DNA of 64,000 nucleotides from Clostridiales bacterium (GTDB taxonomy: Bacteria > Bacillota > Clostridia > SK-Y3): NCBI GenBank assembly GCA_030156665.1, contig JASGMB010000004.1, positions 24,844-88,843 of the forward strand, written 5' to 3'. The position numbers and the translations under genes are program-made. The notes beneath the pieces were generated by a model that was given only the letters and a program-made list of their open reading frames with translations, searched no databases and had not been told where the DNA came from. Positions within the stretch are counted from its first letter, which is position 1; every line of letters begins with the position of its first letter. Of the stretch, positions 34,847 through 44,959 are shown one piece after another.

Positions 34847-35155
34847 ATGGTTAAAGTAGTAAACAAGTACGAAACGATTTTTATTATCAATCCTAACCTT
34901 AGTGAGGAAGAAACTGCAGGACTTGTTGAAAAATTTAAATCATTAATTGAATCAGCTGGTGAAGTTGAAAATGTTGATGAATGGGGTAAAAGAAGACTTG
35001 CATACCCAATTAATGATTACAACGAAGGGTACTATGTTATGATTGAATTTAGTGCTGAACCTTCACTACCACAGGAGTTGGAAAGAGTTTACAAGATTAC
35101 TGACGGAATTCTTAGATCCATCGTTATTAAAAAAGATAAAAAGAAACAGGCGTAA
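34847..35155 (+). CDS. rpsF: Small ribosomal subunit protein bS6
   Basis: 30S platform protein that binds with S18. The 102 residues include KYETIFIINPNLSEEE, GKRRLAYPINDYNEGYYVMIEF and RSIVIKKDKKK, a full S6. The ATG at 34847 follows AAAGGAGGTGAAAGTA; the frame is open from GTG 34838. First gene of rpsF-ssb-rpsR, the order common to Firmicutes. Confidence 0.97.
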   Translation: MVKVVNKYETIFIINPNLSEEETAGLVEKFKSLIESAGEVENVDEWGKRRLAYPINDYNEGYYVMIEFSAEPSLPQELERVYKITDGILRSIVIKKDKKKQA

Positions 35156-35180
35156 TGTTGAATGAGGTAGGTGTCAGCTA

Positions 35181-35606
35181 ATGTTAAACAGAGTTATACT
35201 GATGGGAAGACTTACCAGAGACCCGGAGCTTCGTTATACAGCTAGTAATATACCTGTGTGTAGCTTTACCATTGCGGTAGACAGAAATTTTGTTCGTCAG
35301 GGCGAACAAAGACAGGCTGATTTTATACAGGTTGTTGCTTGGAGAAATACTGCTGAATTTGTTAGCAAGTATTATACCAAGGGAATGCAAGTTGTGGTAA
35401 GCGGTAGGTTGCAAACGAGAACGTGGGATGACCAAGAAGGAAAGAGGCATTACGTTACAGAAGTTGTTGTGGATGAAACCTATTTCGCCGATAGTAAGCG
35501 TGATAGTAATAATATCAACAAGTTTGATGCAGGATTTGGTGATGAAAATACTCAGGACATTGAAGGTTTTATGCCTATTGATGCAGATGACGATCTTCCG
35601 TTTTAA
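35181..35606 (+). CDS. ssb: Single-stranded DNA-binding protein
   Basis: Tetrameric SSB for replication and repair. Residues 1-105 form the OB fold (MLNRVILMGRLTRDPELRYT, NRFV-like DRNFVRQGEQRQADFIQV, YYTKGMQVVVSGRLQTRTW), then a short linker and the acidic interaction tip DADDDLPF at the C-terminus. At 141 residues it is the usual size. It lies between the genes for S6 and S18, so it is co-expressed with them. Confidence 0.97.
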   Translation: MLNRVILMGRLTRDPELRYTASNIPVCSFTIAVDRNFVRQGEQRQADFIQVVAWRNTAEFVSKYYTKGMQVVVSGRLQTRTWDDQEGKRHYVTEVVVDETYFADSKRDSNNINKFDAGFGDENTQDIEGFMPIDADDDLPF

Positions 35607-35645
35607 CTAGGATGCCGTAAAATATAGTGCAAGGAGGTTAGGAGA

Positions 35646-35882
35646 ATGGCAGAAAAAAGACAAAGAGGCAGAAAAGCTAGAAAAAAAGTTTGTGCTTTTT
35701 GTGTTGACAAAGTTGAACAAATAGATTATAAAGATGTTTCCAAACTCAGAAAGTATATCACTGAAAGAGCTAAAATTCTTCCACGAAGAATCAGTGGTAA
35801 CTGTGCAAAGCATCAAAGACAGCTTACATTGGCAATTAAGAGGGCAAGACAGATTGCTTTATTGCCATATACATCTGAATAA
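35646..35882 (+). CDS. rpsR: Small ribosomal subunit protein bS18, zinc-binding form
   Basis: 30S platform protein, partner of S6. The 78 residues have CAFC near residue 18 and a further Cys-His pair in GNCAKHQ, so it looks like the zinc-binding (C+) form. [18 protein letters not shown] is the conserved core. AAGGAGG precedes the ATG. RimI, which acetylates S18 in related systems, is encoded at 17286. Confidence 0.97.
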   Translation: MAEKRQRGRKARKKVCAFCVDKVEQIDYKDVSKLRKYITERAKILPRRISGNCAKHQRQLTLAIKRARQIALLPYTSE

Positions 35883-35933
35883 ACATGTGTATATTTCATC
35901 TAAAAGTACTAGATTTAAATAATAGATTATGAA

Positions 35934-35966
35934 ATAAAAACCAGCGGCCAATGCGCTGGTTTTTAA
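35934..35966 (+). terminator. Terminator after rpsR
   Basis: AAAACCAGCG and CGCTGGTTTT form a 10-bp stem, with A-run and T-run on either side. Confidence 0.88.
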
Positions 35967-36009
35967 TATTTAGAGGTATGTAAATTTAATTCTAAATAAG
36001 TAGAGATAC

Positions 36010-36126
36010 GGGTGCATTTAATTTATTTGAAGAAGTGATGCGGCTTTTCCTCCGCTGCGTTAACAGGCTCTAAGCCTTTTTGTAACGTTTTTTCTATAAT
36101 ATTTTTCAAATAAAAAATATACGCCC
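36010..36126 (+). mobile_element. MITE-like element, family C, full copy
   Basis: Inverted ends GGGTGCATTTAATTTATT... and ...AATAAAAAATATACGCCC, with interior AACAGGCTCTAAGCC as at 21937 and TGCGGCTTTTCCTCCGC, an internal hairpin. It fills most of the gap between rpsR and pheA and has no coding capacity. Confidence 0.65.
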
Positions 36127-36203
36127 TATAGGTATTTTTTATTTGACAATCCACTTTTAGCAATATAGAATGAAAATAGTTCATAATAAGGAGTATGAAA
36201 TAT

Positions 36204-37040
36204 ATGAAGATAGGTTTCCTAGGACCAAAAGGAACATTTTCACAGCAGGCAGCGGAAATTTATATAGACGGGTTACATGCAGAACTAATTCAATTTGCAA
36301 ATATCGCCGAACTAATATTTGCAGTAAATAATGGCAAAATTGATGAAGCTGTTGTTCCTGTGGAAAATTCAATCGAAGGGCCTGTCAATGTAACGCTAGA
36401 TATGATGGCATGGGATGTTGATTTAAAAATTAAAAGGGAGATCGTGGTTCCGATCATTCACAATCTGATGGTGAATAAGAAACAAAAAAATATTTCTCTT
36501 ATTCTTTCCCATCCTCAAGCAATAGGACAGTGCAGAGAATTTTTAAACAAACATTATCCTAATATACCTATTAAATATACATATAGCACGGCACAGGCTG
36601 CTCAGCTGGTAGCTGAACACAGTTTTTCCGATAATAATGAAGGATGGGCCGCTATTGCAGCACAAAAAGCATCAGAAGAGTATAATCTGGTCATTACCCA
36701 CCGATCTATTCAGGATAAAAGCAATAATGTTACGCGGTTTATCGTGTTATCTCAATATAGTGCCGAGAAGACAGAAAATAGCAAAACGTCCATTATATTT
36801 TCTACTGAGAACAAACCGGGAAGTTTATATAGAATCTTACAGATTCTTCATTTGTGGGATATTAATATGACGAGAATTGAATCCAGACCTGCTAAGAATA
36901 ATCTTGGAAATTACATCTTTTTTGTAGATATAGAAGGACACTGGGAGGATGACGACATAAGAGATGCGCTGACCATGATAAAAAGAAAGACTTCTTTTTT
37001 TAAAATGTTGGGTTCATATCCAATAAACTCAGCAGACTAA
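36204..37040 (+). CDS. pheA: Prephenate dehydratase
   Basis: Converts prephenate to phenylpyruvate in phenylalanine synthesis. Of 278 residues, the first 185 form the catalytic domain (IGFLGPKGTFSQQAA, VVPVENSIEGPVNVTLDMM, and NNVTRFIVLS with the catalytic T-R-F). The C-terminal ACT domain binds phenylalanine (ENKPGSLYRILQILHLWDIN, with the ESRPAK motif). ATG 36204 lies 10 bases after AAGGAG; ATG 36195 is too close to it. No chorismate mutase domain is fused. Confidence 0.95.
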   Translation: MKIGFLGPKGTFSQQAAEIYIDGLHAELIQFANIAELIFAVNNGKIDEAVVPVENSIEGPVNVTLDMMAWDVDLKIKREIVVPIIHNLMVNKKQKNISLILSHPQAIGQCREFLNKHYPNIPIKYTYSTAQAAQLVAEHSFSDNNEGWAAIAAQKASEEYNLVITHRSIQDKSNNVTRFIVLSQYSAEKTENSKTSIIFSTENKPGSLYRILQILHLWDINMTRIESRPAKNNLGNYIFFVDIEGHWEDDDIRDALTMIKRKTSFFKMLGSYPINSAD

Positions 37041-37194
37041 TGACAAGGATAGTTTAAAACCATACTGGAAACATTGCAAAAGGTATATAATGATATTTAT
37101 TACATATTCTTCTATGTATTATAAAAAACTAAAGCAAAACGGATTTATTAATGATATAATATACTATGGTTAAGTTTGTGACGAGGTGAGGGGT

Positions 37195-37545
37195 ATGGGT
37201 TTTTTTGATAGGGAAATTGATATTACTCGAAATATAAAAATGATAGAATGGCTCAAAAGTGAGCTTTTAACTGATATTGCGGCACTTTTTAAACAATTGG
37301 TAAATGGTGTTAAAGATGATGCTCAGGATCTTTTGGCAGAAACACTATCTAACTTAATTGTTATATGTTATTTACTGGCCAGAAGGCTGGGAATTAGTTT
37401 TAATACCATTGACTTGAAGATGGAAAATAAATTAAAATTGGGTATTATAGAAGGGCACGAACTGGAAAAGTGGTATGGAGATCTATCAGAACTTTCAAAG
37501 CATATAGATGCTACCAGAAATAACACCACAAAACAATCCAGGTGA
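37195..37545 (+). CDS. MazG-like protein
   Basis: Helical protein of 116 residues: FFDREIDITRNIKMIEWLKS, LLTDIAALFKQLVNGVKDDA and ETLSNLIVICYLLARRLGI fit the all-alpha NTP pyrophosphohydrolase (MazG-like) group. The ExxED metal site of true MazG is not clear in it, so a catalytic role is uncertain. ATG 37195 follows GAGGTGAGG. A TATAAT lies at about 37155. Confidence 0.65.
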   Translation: MGFFDREIDITRNIKMIEWLKSELLTDIAALFKQLVNGVKDDAQDLLAETLSNLIVICYLLARRLGISFNTIDLKMENKLKLGIIEGHELEKWYGDLSELSKHIDATRNNTTKQSR

Positions 37546-37653
37546 ATGATAAAGTTAAATCACAAGCTATTACAATGGTAAATAAAAATTTAAAATAGTC
37601 ATAACGTTATTTCTTTTTTCATCGATAGAAAATGATGTAAAGGAGTTCTTTTA

Positions 37654-38667
37654 ATGGATCACAATAGAAATGCTAAAAAATTACTTGAAGTGATATACCT
37701 TACCATAGCAACGGTAATTTTAGCAGTGATAGGTTTTTATATTCCTGTCTTAATGTTTCTAAGTGCTGTACCTTTAGCGGTCCTTAGTGTTAAGACAAAT
37801 GAAAAAGTAGCCCTACTATCGGCAGCGGGCTCTTATATGTTCTTAATTATATTGACACAACAGATTGTTCTTGCTACAACCATTCTTTTTGCATTTGGAT
37901 TTGCAGGTATTGCAATAGGTCATGGATTAAAGCGTAAGTGGACTTTTAGTGAAATGTTTTTTATCTCTGCGGGTGCGTATTTATTTTCACTATTAACTAC
38001 CATACTTTTTCTTAACTATGTAGAAGGTGTCAATCAAATTAACCAGTTAATCACATTAAGAATAAAAGCATTGGAAGAGTTAATAACTCAGATAGAAGCA
38101 AATTTGCATGAGACCGGTGCATTGTTAGGAGATGAACAGAAATATGCTGACTTTTTTTCGATAGGAAAAGCTGAACTGGTGCGCATAGAATATATTATCA
38201 GACTTTTTATACCCAGCTTTTTCATTATATCTTCTGCTTTTTCCGGATATCTTGCTTTAATGTCATCTAAAGCAATACTTAGCCGTTCAGGATATGATTA
38301 TAAGTATTTTCCTGCATTTTCAGAATTAAGGATCAGCAGAAGTGCAATAGTCGTTTTTCTCTTATCCTTTTTATTGTCTTCACTGGCTACCCAACAAATG
38401 ATAAGAGGAGCATTTGCAAATATTGCTTTTATACTATCAATGGTATTTATGGTCTGTGGATTGTCAATATTGGATTTTTTTGTAAAAAAAGCAGGTATTC
38501 CTGGTGTAGTAAGGGTAATAATATATTTGATAGTTTTCGGAATAATGATGCTGCTAGGAATTATTGTACCATTTTTACATCCAGTAAATATTCTGATTAT
38601 ACTGACCCTGACCGACAGTATTTTTAATTTCAGAAAGTTAGGATATAAGGGAGAGAATCATGGATAA
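37654..38667 (+). CDS. DUF2232 (YybS-like) membrane protein
   Basis: Membrane protein of 337 residues with about eight hydrophobic segments and a soluble middle loop (about residues 130-165, with Glu/Lys). It fits the YybS/DUF2232 group that precedes gdpP in many Firmicutes. Function unknown; an S-component-like transporter role has been suggested for similar folds, but the sequence does not show it. AAGGAG precedes the ATG. Its stop overlaps the gdpP start by 8 bases, so the two are translationally coupled. Confidence 0.85.
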   Translation: MDHNRNAKKLLEVIYLTIATVILAVIGFYIPVLMFLSAVPLAVLSVKTNEKVALLSAAGSYMFLIILTQQIVLATTILFAFGFAGIAIGHGLKRKWTFSEMFFISAGAYLFSLLTTILFLNYVEGVNQINQLITLRIKALEELITQIEANLHETGALLGDEQKYADFFSIGKAELVRIEYIIRLFIPSFFIISSAFSGYLALMSSKAILSRSGYDYKYFPAFSELRISRSAIVVFLLSFLLSSLATQQMIRGAFANIAFILSMVFMVCGLSILDFFVKKAGIPGVVRVIIYLIVFGIMMLLGIIVPFLHPVNILIILTLTDSIFNFRKLGYKGENHG

Positions 38668-40666
38668 TAAAAAGTTTTATAGGATATTAATTCCTGGTGT
38701 GAGTGTTTATTTGTGGATTATCTTTATTTTTATAGGGGTTCTGGTATTTTATAAACATTGGCTTATTGCTGCAATCGCATTTTTGATCTTTTGTTATTTA
38801 TTATATTATAATGCAAGAAGTAAATATCTTAAAACCAGGGAGATTACGAAATATATTGAAAATCTCACCTTCCATGTAGATTCAGCTACAAAAGATACCT
38901 TGTTGCATTTTCCTTTGCCTATGGTTGTGCTACATCTAGATGGAATTATTGCATGGTATAATTCCAGTTTTGGTAAGATTTTTGAAGGAGAAGAACTTTT
39001 TGAAAAACCAATACAATCCTTTATAAAAGATATACAAATATCAAAGTTAATCGAAGATCAACATAATATTTCATTTAATTTTACTTACAAAGAACGATAT
39101 TATCATATTTTAGGAAATGTTGTGAAAATTGACTCGGTTCCTGACGCTAATTATATGATTGTACTTTACTGGATCGATCATACTGAGCTGAAAAATTTAA
39201 AAAGCAAATACCGAGATGAAAAAATGATTGAAAGTATTATCATGATAGACAATTATGAAGAGGTAATGCAAAGTACAGATGATGCCTATAGACCGCAGGT
39301 ACTTGCAGATATTGATAGAAGATTAACCAGCTGGGTTTCTTTTACCGGTGGTGTACTGAAGAAGTTTGAGCGGGATAAGTACATTTTTATATTTGAACAC
39401 AAATATCTAAATAAATTTGAGGAGAAAAAATTTGATATCCTCGACAGTATTAGGGAGATAAATATAGGTAATAAAATACCTGTTACCCTCAGCATTGGTA
39501 TAGGATTAAATGGGGATACCATAGCACAGAATGATGCCTATGCTAGAGCTGCAATAGATATTGCGTTGGGCAGAGGGGGAGACCAAGTTGTAATTAAAGA
39601 TGGAGATCAGCTTAAATTTTATGGTGGTAAAACAAAGGAGTTGGAAAAGCAGACGAGAGTCAAAGCAAGAGTTGTTGCATATGCACTGCGAGAGTTGATT
39701 TCCCAGGCTGAACAGGTTATCATTATGGGTCATCAGAATGGTGATATAGATTCTGTAGGGGCGTCGATTGGCTTGTACAGAGGTGTTAAAAATAAAGGAA
39801 AGGTTGGGTATATTGTTTTAAACTCATTTAATCCTACAGTTCATAATTTGTTATCGCGGTTGGAAAAAGTAGAAGAATATCATGATGTATTTATATCCAG
39901 AAGTCAAGCAATTGATATGGTTACAGATAAAACATTGGTGATTGTGGTGGATACCCACCGAACAAGTTTTACAGAATGTCCGGAACTGCTACAAAAAACC
40001 GATCATATCGTTGTCATCGACCATCATCGCAGAGGTGTGGAATTTATTGAAAATGCTGTCTTAACTTATCATGAACCTTATGCTTCATCCACCTGCGAGA
40101 TGGTTACAGAAATTCTGCAGTATATGGAAGAAAAAGTTAAGCTCAGTACTTTAGAGGCAGAAGCTCTTTACGCGGGTATCACTGTTGATACAAAGCATTT
40201 TTCGTTTAAGACTGGCGTAAGAACATTTGAGGCTGCTTCTTTTCTGAGAAGAGCAGGGGTAGATACTACCTCGGTGAAACAACTATTTCAGAATGACCTT
40301 GACACATTTATTGCAAGAGCTGATATTGTTAAGGCTGCAGAGATTTTTAGGGACAATATTGCTATTTCGGTTTGTCCTGAAAATATAAAAAATGCACAAT
40401 TAATTGTGGCGCAGGCTGCTGATGAACTTCTCAATATCATGGGGATTACCGCTTCTTTTGTAATGTGTAAGGTAAACGATGAAATTATTATTAGCGGAAG
40501 GTCATTAGGGGATATTAATGTGCAGGTGATTTTAGAAAAGCTTGGAGGCGGAGGTCATCTAACCGTTGCAGGCGCACAACTGGCTGATGTTTCTGTGGAA
40601 TCTGCAAGGGAGCAGCTCAAGATGGCAATTGATAAGTATTTTGATGAAATAAGTGAAAAAAGTTAA
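38660..40666 (+). CDS. gdpP: Cyclic-di-AMP phosphodiesterase GdpP
   Basis: Membrane enzyme that hydrolyses c-di-AMP, which controls potassium and osmotic balance and cell wall stress. Of 668 residues, two N-terminal membrane helices (about 10-55) are followed by a PAS-like region, then a degenerate GGDEF domain around residues 185-320 (the motif is lost), and a DHH/DHHA1 unit: [23 protein letters not shown] and VVIDHHRRG for metal binding and [13 protein letters not shown] near the C-terminus. It precedes rplI and dnaB, as in Bacillus. Confidence 0.95.
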   Translation: MDNKKFYRILIPGVSVYLWIIFIFIGVLVFYKHWLIAAIAFLIFCYLLYYNARSKYLKTREITKYIENLTFHVDSATKDTLLHFPLPMVVLHLDGIIAWYNSSFGKIFEGEELFEKPIQSFIKDIQISKLIEDQHNISFNFTYKERYYHILGNVVKIDSVPDANYMIVLYWIDHTELKNLKSKYRDEKMIESIIMIDNYEEVMQSTDDAYRPQVLADIDRRLTSWVSFTGGVLKKFERDKYIFIFEHKYLNKFEEKKFDILDSIREINIGNKIPVTLSIGIGLNGDTIAQNDAYARAAIDIALGRGGDQVVIKDGDQLKFYGGKTKELEKQTRVKARVVAYALRELISQAEQVIIMGHQNGDIDSVGASIGLYRGVKNKGKVGYIVLNSFNPTVHNLLSRLEKVEEYHDVFISRSQAIDMVTDKTLVIVVDTHRTSFTECPELLQKTDHIVVIDHHRRGVEFIENAVLTYHEPYASSTCEMVTEILQYMEEKVKLSTLEAEALYAGITVDTKHFSFKTGVRTFEAASFLRRAGVDTTSVKQLFQNDLDTFIARADIVKAAEIFRDNIAISVCPENIKNAQLIVAQAADELLNIMGITASFVMCKVNDEIIISGRSLGDINVQVILEKLGGGGHLTVAGAQLADVSVESAREQLKMAIDKYFDEISEKS

Positions 40667-40710
40667 GGTTAAGATTTAGATTTAGAAAGCATAAGAGGAG
40701 GTATTTATAT

Positions 40711-41160
40711 ATGAAAGTAATTTTACAGGCAGATGTGAAAGGACAGGGAAAAAAGGGAGATTTAGTGAATGTTAGTGATGGATATGCAAGAAACTACTTG
40801 ATTCCCAAAGGGTTGGCTGTAGAAGCCACAAATGCCAATGTAAATGTTATGAAGATGCAAAAGGCAGCACAAGCTTTCAAAAAAGAGAAAGAACTTGCAC
40901 AAGCAAAAGAACTGGCTCAGAAACTTTCAAAAGTGACCGTTACCATTAAAGCAAAGGCTGGAGAAAATGGTAAATTATTTGGATCTATCACCAGTAAAGA
41001 TATTGCAGAGACATTAAAAAGTCAGCACAAAATTAGTATAGATAAGAGAAAGATAGATCTGCCCGAAGCCATTAAAACGTTGGGCACTACAAATGTGGAA
41101 GTAAAGATTTATCCTGAAGTAACAGGCAAGATAAAAGTTAGTGTTATCGAAGAAAAATAG
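40711..41160 (+). CDS. rplI: Large ribosomal subunit protein bL9
   Basis: 50S protein with two RNA-binding domains joined by a long helix. The 149 residues begin [21 protein letters not shown] and continue [18 protein letters not shown]; the C-terminal domain includes [32 protein letters not shown] precedes the ATG. The gdpP-rplI-dnaB order is typical of Firmicutes. Confidence 0.97.
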   Translation: MKVILQADVKGQGKKGDLVNVSDGYARNYLIPKGLAVEATNANVNVMKMQKAAQAFKKEKELAQAKELAQKLSKVTVTIKAKAGENGKLFGSITSKDIAETLKSQHKISIDKRKIDLPEAIKTLGTTNVEVKIYPEVTGKIKVSVIEEK

Positions 41161-41171
41161 CGGGTGAAATT

Positions 41172-42506
41172 ATGGAGATACCATTTGGGCAAATACCACC
41201 TTATAGTTTAGAGGCAGAACAATCAGTGTTAGGAGCAATGCTATTAGATAGAGAAGCGATTTTTATTGTTACCGAGATTGTAAAAGGTGAGGATTTTTAT
41301 AGGGACGACCATCGGGAAATTTTTGAAGCAATGATGGACCTGTTTAATCAAAATGAGCCGATAGACCTGGTTACCCTTACCGAACAATTAAAGTTACGCG
41401 GAACTTTGGAAGCAGTAAATGGAATTGAATATTTGACCCAAATCGCAACGGCAGTGCCTACAACTGCAAATGTTAAATATTATGCCAAAATTATAGAAGA
41501 AAAATCGATATTAAGAAAATTAATAAAGGCATCGACTGAGATTGCTAGTATGAGCTATGAGGGTACTGAAGAAGTGTCCTTTGTACTAGATCAGGCCGAA
41601 AAGAGAATATTCGATATTCTTCAGAAAAAAAATTCTCAAAGCTTCACGCCTATAAAAGATGTTCTAATTGAAAGCTTTGACCAGCTTGAGGAGCTTTATA
41701 AAAATAAAGGGAAAATTGTTGGGATTCCAACGGGATTTATTGACCTGGATCATAAAACTTCAGGACTACATCCTTCAGACCTTATCTTGATTGCAGCGCG
41801 TCCTGCCATGGGAAAGACGAGTTTTGCGCTAAACATTGCGCAATATGCAGCTTTGCATGCCAATGTTCCTGTAGCTATTTTCAGTTTAGAGATGTCCAAA
41901 GAACAATTGGTAAATAGAATGCTGTGGTCTGAAGCGTTGATAGAAAGCCAAAAAATAAGAACTGGAGAATTGGAGGATGAAGATTGGCCTAAATTGGCCA
42001 GAGTAATTGGACCACTTTCAGACGCTCCAATTTATATAGATGACACGCCGGGGATATCTGTAGTAGAAATGCGTGCAAAATGCAGAAGACTGAAATTAGA
42101 AAAAAACTTAGGGTTAATTGTAATAGATTATCTGCAGTTGATGCAGGGAAGAGGAAGATCAGAAAATCGTCAGCAAGAAATATCGGAAATATCAAGATCC
42201 TTGAAAATATTGGCAAAAGAGATTAATGTACCAGTCATTACTTTGTCACAGTTGAGCCGTGCACCGGAGGCAAGGTCTGACCACAGGCCGATACTCAGTG
42301 ATTTAAGAGAATCAGGGGCAATTGAACAGGATGCGGATATCGTAATGTTCTTATACAGGGATGATTATTATAATCCCGATACCGATAAAAAGAATATTGC
42401 CGAGTGTATCATTGCAAAGCATAGAAATGGTTCCACTGGAACAGTAGAATTGGTATGGCTTGGCGAGTATACTAAGTTTGCAAATTTGGATAAAGTACAC
42501 CAGTAG
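41172..42506 (+). CDS. dnaB: Replicative DNA helicase DnaB
   Basis: Hexameric helicase of the replication fork. The 444 residues hold the N-terminal domain (PPYSLEAEQSVLGAMLLDREA) and the RecA-like C-terminal domain with Walker A AARPAMGKTSFALNIA near residue 213, Walker B-type VIDYLQLMQGRGR, and QLSRAPEARSDHRPILSDLRESG. No intein interrupts it. The start overlaps no gene; rplI ends 11 bases before. A heptamer array begins at its stop codon. Confidence 0.97.
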   Translation: MEIPFGQIPPYSLEAEQSVLGAMLLDREAIFIVTEIVKGEDFYRDDHREIFEAMMDLFNQNEPIDLVTLTEQLKLRGTLEAVNGIEYLTQIATAVPTTANVKYYAKIIEEKSILRKLIKASTEIASMSYEGTEEVSFVLDQAEKRIFDILQKKNSQSFTPIKDVLIESFDQLEELYKNKGKIVGIPTGFIDLDHKTSGLHPSDLILIAARPAMGKTSFALNIAQYAALHANVPVAIFSLEMSKEQLVNRMLWSEALIESQKIRTGELEDEDWPKLARVIGPLSDAPIYIDDTPGISVVEMRAKCRRLKLEKNLGLIVIDYLQLMQGRGRSENRQQEISEISRSLKILAKEINVPVITLSQLSRAPEARSDHRPILSDLRESGAIEQDADIVMFLYRDDYYNPDTDKKNIAECIIAKHRNGSTGTVELVWLGEYTKFANLDKVHQ

Positions 42507-42534
42507 AATGCAGAATTGAGAATGGAAAGTTGAG
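42503..42534 (+). repeat. Heptamer array after dnaB
   Basis: AATGCAG, AATTGAG, AATGGAA and AGTTGAG run in register from the stop codon of dnaB. Confidence 0.6.
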
Positions 42535-42633
42535 AGTTATATTTAGCGTATAATGTATAGGTTTTTAATTCTGCTATAATTGAATATTCAAAGGAATTTT
42601 GGAATTTCATTAACCTATATCGGGGTGTGAATA

Positions 42634-44046
42634 GTGGATAATGTCATTAATACGGTTAGAGAAACTATCGATAAATATAACATGTTTAATCCTGGAGATG
42701 GAGTAGTGGTTGGTGTATCCGGTGGTCCAGATTCAGTATGCTTATTACATGTTTTACATAAGTTAAAAGACGCATATCGAATTCAATTGTATGGTGCCCA
42801 TGTAAATCACCAGTTACGAGGACAAGCTGCTGAGCAGGACGCTCTATATGTTCAGGAATTATGTAATAGACTGCAAATACCGGTGTTTATAACTTCGATA
42901 AATATAAAGCAGATTTCTCAAGAACAATCTGTTTCAGAAGAAGTTGCAGGAAGACAGCAAAGATATGCTTTTTTTTTCCGGATTGCCAAACGGGTTGGAG
43001 CAAATAAGATAGCTGTTGCACAAAATATGAATGACCAGGCGGAAACACTGATGATGAGATTTATCCGGGGTACAGGTTTAGAAGGGTTATCGGGTATTCA
43101 CCCGGTTAGAAAGGATGGCGTAGTCCGGCCGTTATTGGAAGTTAAGCGGAAATGGATAGAGCAATACTGCAAAGAAAATCATTTAAATCCTCAGCTGGAT
43201 GAAACGAATTTACAGGCAATTTATACAAGAAACAAGATAAGGATTCATTTAATACCGCAAATTATAAAAGAGCATAATGCTAATTTTATACAAACAGCTG
43301 CCAATACTGCTGATTTGATAAGAGAAGATCATGATTTTATTGAAGGCTATGTAAACAGCATTATCGGAAAGCAATTAAAAAAGGATGCTAAAGGTCTTTT
43401 TATTCCGAGTAGTTTTTTATTGAAAGAACATGTTGCGATACAAAGAAGAATGGTAAGAAAAGTCATTGAAATATTTAAAGGGAATACAATGAATATTGAA
43501 TATAAACATATTGAAGAAATTTTACAAATGGCAAGGCAGGGATGTACAGGCACGGCAATAGATTTGCCCGGAGATTTAAGAGTAGAAATAATTTATGATC
43601 ATATTCATTTGCTTAATAGTACAGCAGTAGGTAAAAAGACAGAAAAAATATTTTATCCTCTAAAATTAAATGAACAAATTTTCATAAGTGAATTAAATTC
43701 GACGGTTACAGCACGCATCATAGAGAAAGACGATTTAGCAAGTATAGAATTAAATAATTTTACAAAAGCTTTTGATTATAATGTCATAAATGAGGAAATA
43801 TATATAAGGAATCGATTGCCCGGCGATAAATTTACACCTTTAGGAATGAAAGGAACAAAAAAGCTCAAGGATTTTTTTATTGATCTAAAGATTCCAAAGT
43901 ACAAGAGAGATGAAATACCAATCGTCGCAACTAAAACTGATATACTTTGGGTTGTAGGATATAGAATAAATGAAAAATACAAATGTACGCATAACACGAA
44001 GAAAATACTTATCGTTAAATTTTCAGGAGGAATTACAAATGATTAA
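42634..44046 (+). CDS. tilS: tRNA(Ile)-lysidine synthase
   Basis: Modifies C34 of tRNA(Ile2) to lysidine so that it reads AUA. Of 470 residues, the N-terminal PP-loop is VVGVSGGPDSVCLLHVLHKL (about 26-45), followed by the HVNHQLRGQAAEQD and HNMNDQAET-like AQNMNDQAETLMMRF stretches. The C-terminal domains include NRLPGDKFTPLGMKGTKKLKDFF near residue 400. The start is GTG 42634, after CGGGGTG. The stop codon overlaps the start of hpt. Confidence 0.96.
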   Translation: MDNVINTVRETIDKYNMFNPGDGVVVGVSGGPDSVCLLHVLHKLKDAYRIQLYGAHVNHQLRGQAAEQDALYVQELCNRLQIPVFITSINIKQISQEQSVSEEVAGRQQRYAFFFRIAKRVGANKIAVAQNMNDQAETLMMRFIRGTGLEGLSGIHPVRKDGVVRPLLEVKRKWIEQYCKENHLNPQLDETNLQAIYTRNKIRIHLIPQIIKEHNANFIQTAANTADLIREDHDFIEGYVNSIIGKQLKKDAKGLFIPSSFLLKEHVAIQRRMVRKVIEIFKGNTMNIEYKHIEEILQMARQGCTGTAIDLPGDLRVEIIYDHIHLLNSTAVGKKTEKIFYPLKLNEQIFISELNSTVTARIIEKDDLASIELNNFTKAFDYNVINEEIYIRNRLPGDKFTPLGMKGTKKLKDFFIDLKIPKYKRDEIPIVATKTDILWVVGYRINEKYKCTHNTKKILIVKFSGGITND

Positions 44047-44584
44047 TGATATAGCAAAAGTTTTACTTACAAGAGAACAATTAAAGGAAAAAACAAAAGA
44101 ACTTGGGAAAATTATAAGTCAAGATTATAAGGGTAAAAAATTAATGGTGATTTGTGTTCTAAAAGGTGGGGTAATGTTTACTACAGATTTAATCAGGGAA
44201 ATTACCTTGCCGGTTGAATTGGATTTTATGGCAATATCAAGTTATGGCGCTGCCACATCCACATCAGGTGTAGTGAGAATATTAAAAGATCTTGAAACAG
44301 ATGTCGAAGGAAAGGATATACTAATTGTAGAAGACATTATTGATAGTGGGTTAACACTAAAGTATCTAAAAGAGCTTCTGATTTCAAGGGGGCCGAAAAG
44401 CGTTAAGATATGTACAATCTTAAATAAACCTGCGAGAAGACAAGAGAATGTACATGTGGATTATATCGGATTTGATATTCCTGACGAGTTTGTGGTAGGT
44501 TATGGATTGGATTATGCTGAAAAATACAGAAACCTCCCTTTTGTAGGGATCTTAAAACCGGAGATTTATATGAATAAAAATTAG
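44039..44584 (+). CDS. hpt: Hypoxanthine phosphoribosyltransferase
   Basis: Purine salvage enzyme making IMP or GMP. The 181 residues include the PRPP motif ILIVEDIIDSGLTLKYL and FVVGYGLDYAEKYRNLPFVG. ATG 44039 follows AGGAGG and overlaps the end of tilS by 8 bases, the usual tilS-hpt-ftsH arrangement. The stop codon lies inside the 8-base duplication TTAGGCTC that flanks the inserted MITE at 44589, so that element landed exactly at the gene's end. Confidence 0.96.
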   Translation: MINDIAKVLLTREQLKEKTKELGKIISQDYKGKKLMVICVLKGGVMFTTDLIREITLPVELDFMAISSYGAATSTSGVVRILKDLETDVEGKDILIVEDIIDSGLTLKYLKELLISRGPKSVKICTILNKPARRQENVHVDYIGFDIPDEFVVGYGLDYAEKYRNLPFVGILKPEIYMNKN

Positions 44585-44588
44585 GCTC

Positions 44589-44732
44589 ACGTGTTATGCT
44601 AGTTTAATTTGGAGCTTGGAGCCCGGAGTTCGGAGTTTAAAAATATTGTGATAGGGAGTATAGTCAAAAAGCCTCAGAATTTCTTGGCTGTGAGCTTAGC
44701 GACTAGAACAATGTTTGGACGAGTACAACAGT
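44589..44732 (+). mobile_element. MITE-like element, family A, copy 2
   Basis: Flanked by the exact direct repeat TTAGGCTC (44581-44588 and 44733-44740). The left end ACGTGTTATGCTAGTTTAAT and right end ACGAGTACAACAGT are imperfect inverted repeats. A heptamer array (TTTGGAG, CTTGGAG, CCCGGAG, TTCGGAG) lies at about 44608-44636, then interior sequence shared with 2341-2470 (AAATATTGTG, AAAAAGCCT, CTTAGCGACTA). It separates hpt from ftsH by its insertion. A family C fragment follows at about 44758-44802, and 44803-44959 is AT-rich DNA without a clear promoter. Confidence 0.75.
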
Positions 44733-44959
44733 TTAGGCTCTTAGCCTTGTAGCTCGGTGATTAGAATAACATTCTTCAAATAAATTAAATTTACCCAATA
44801 GTTGGAAAATAAGTTGTGTTTTTTAGATATTTGTGTTAATATATTATAACATACGGCTATAATGTATAGTGTTTATACTTGCATGTAGATGTATGGAATG
44901 AAATATTCGTATTTATGTATGCAGCATATGAAAGAAGCGGTTATTAAGGAGGGAGTTTT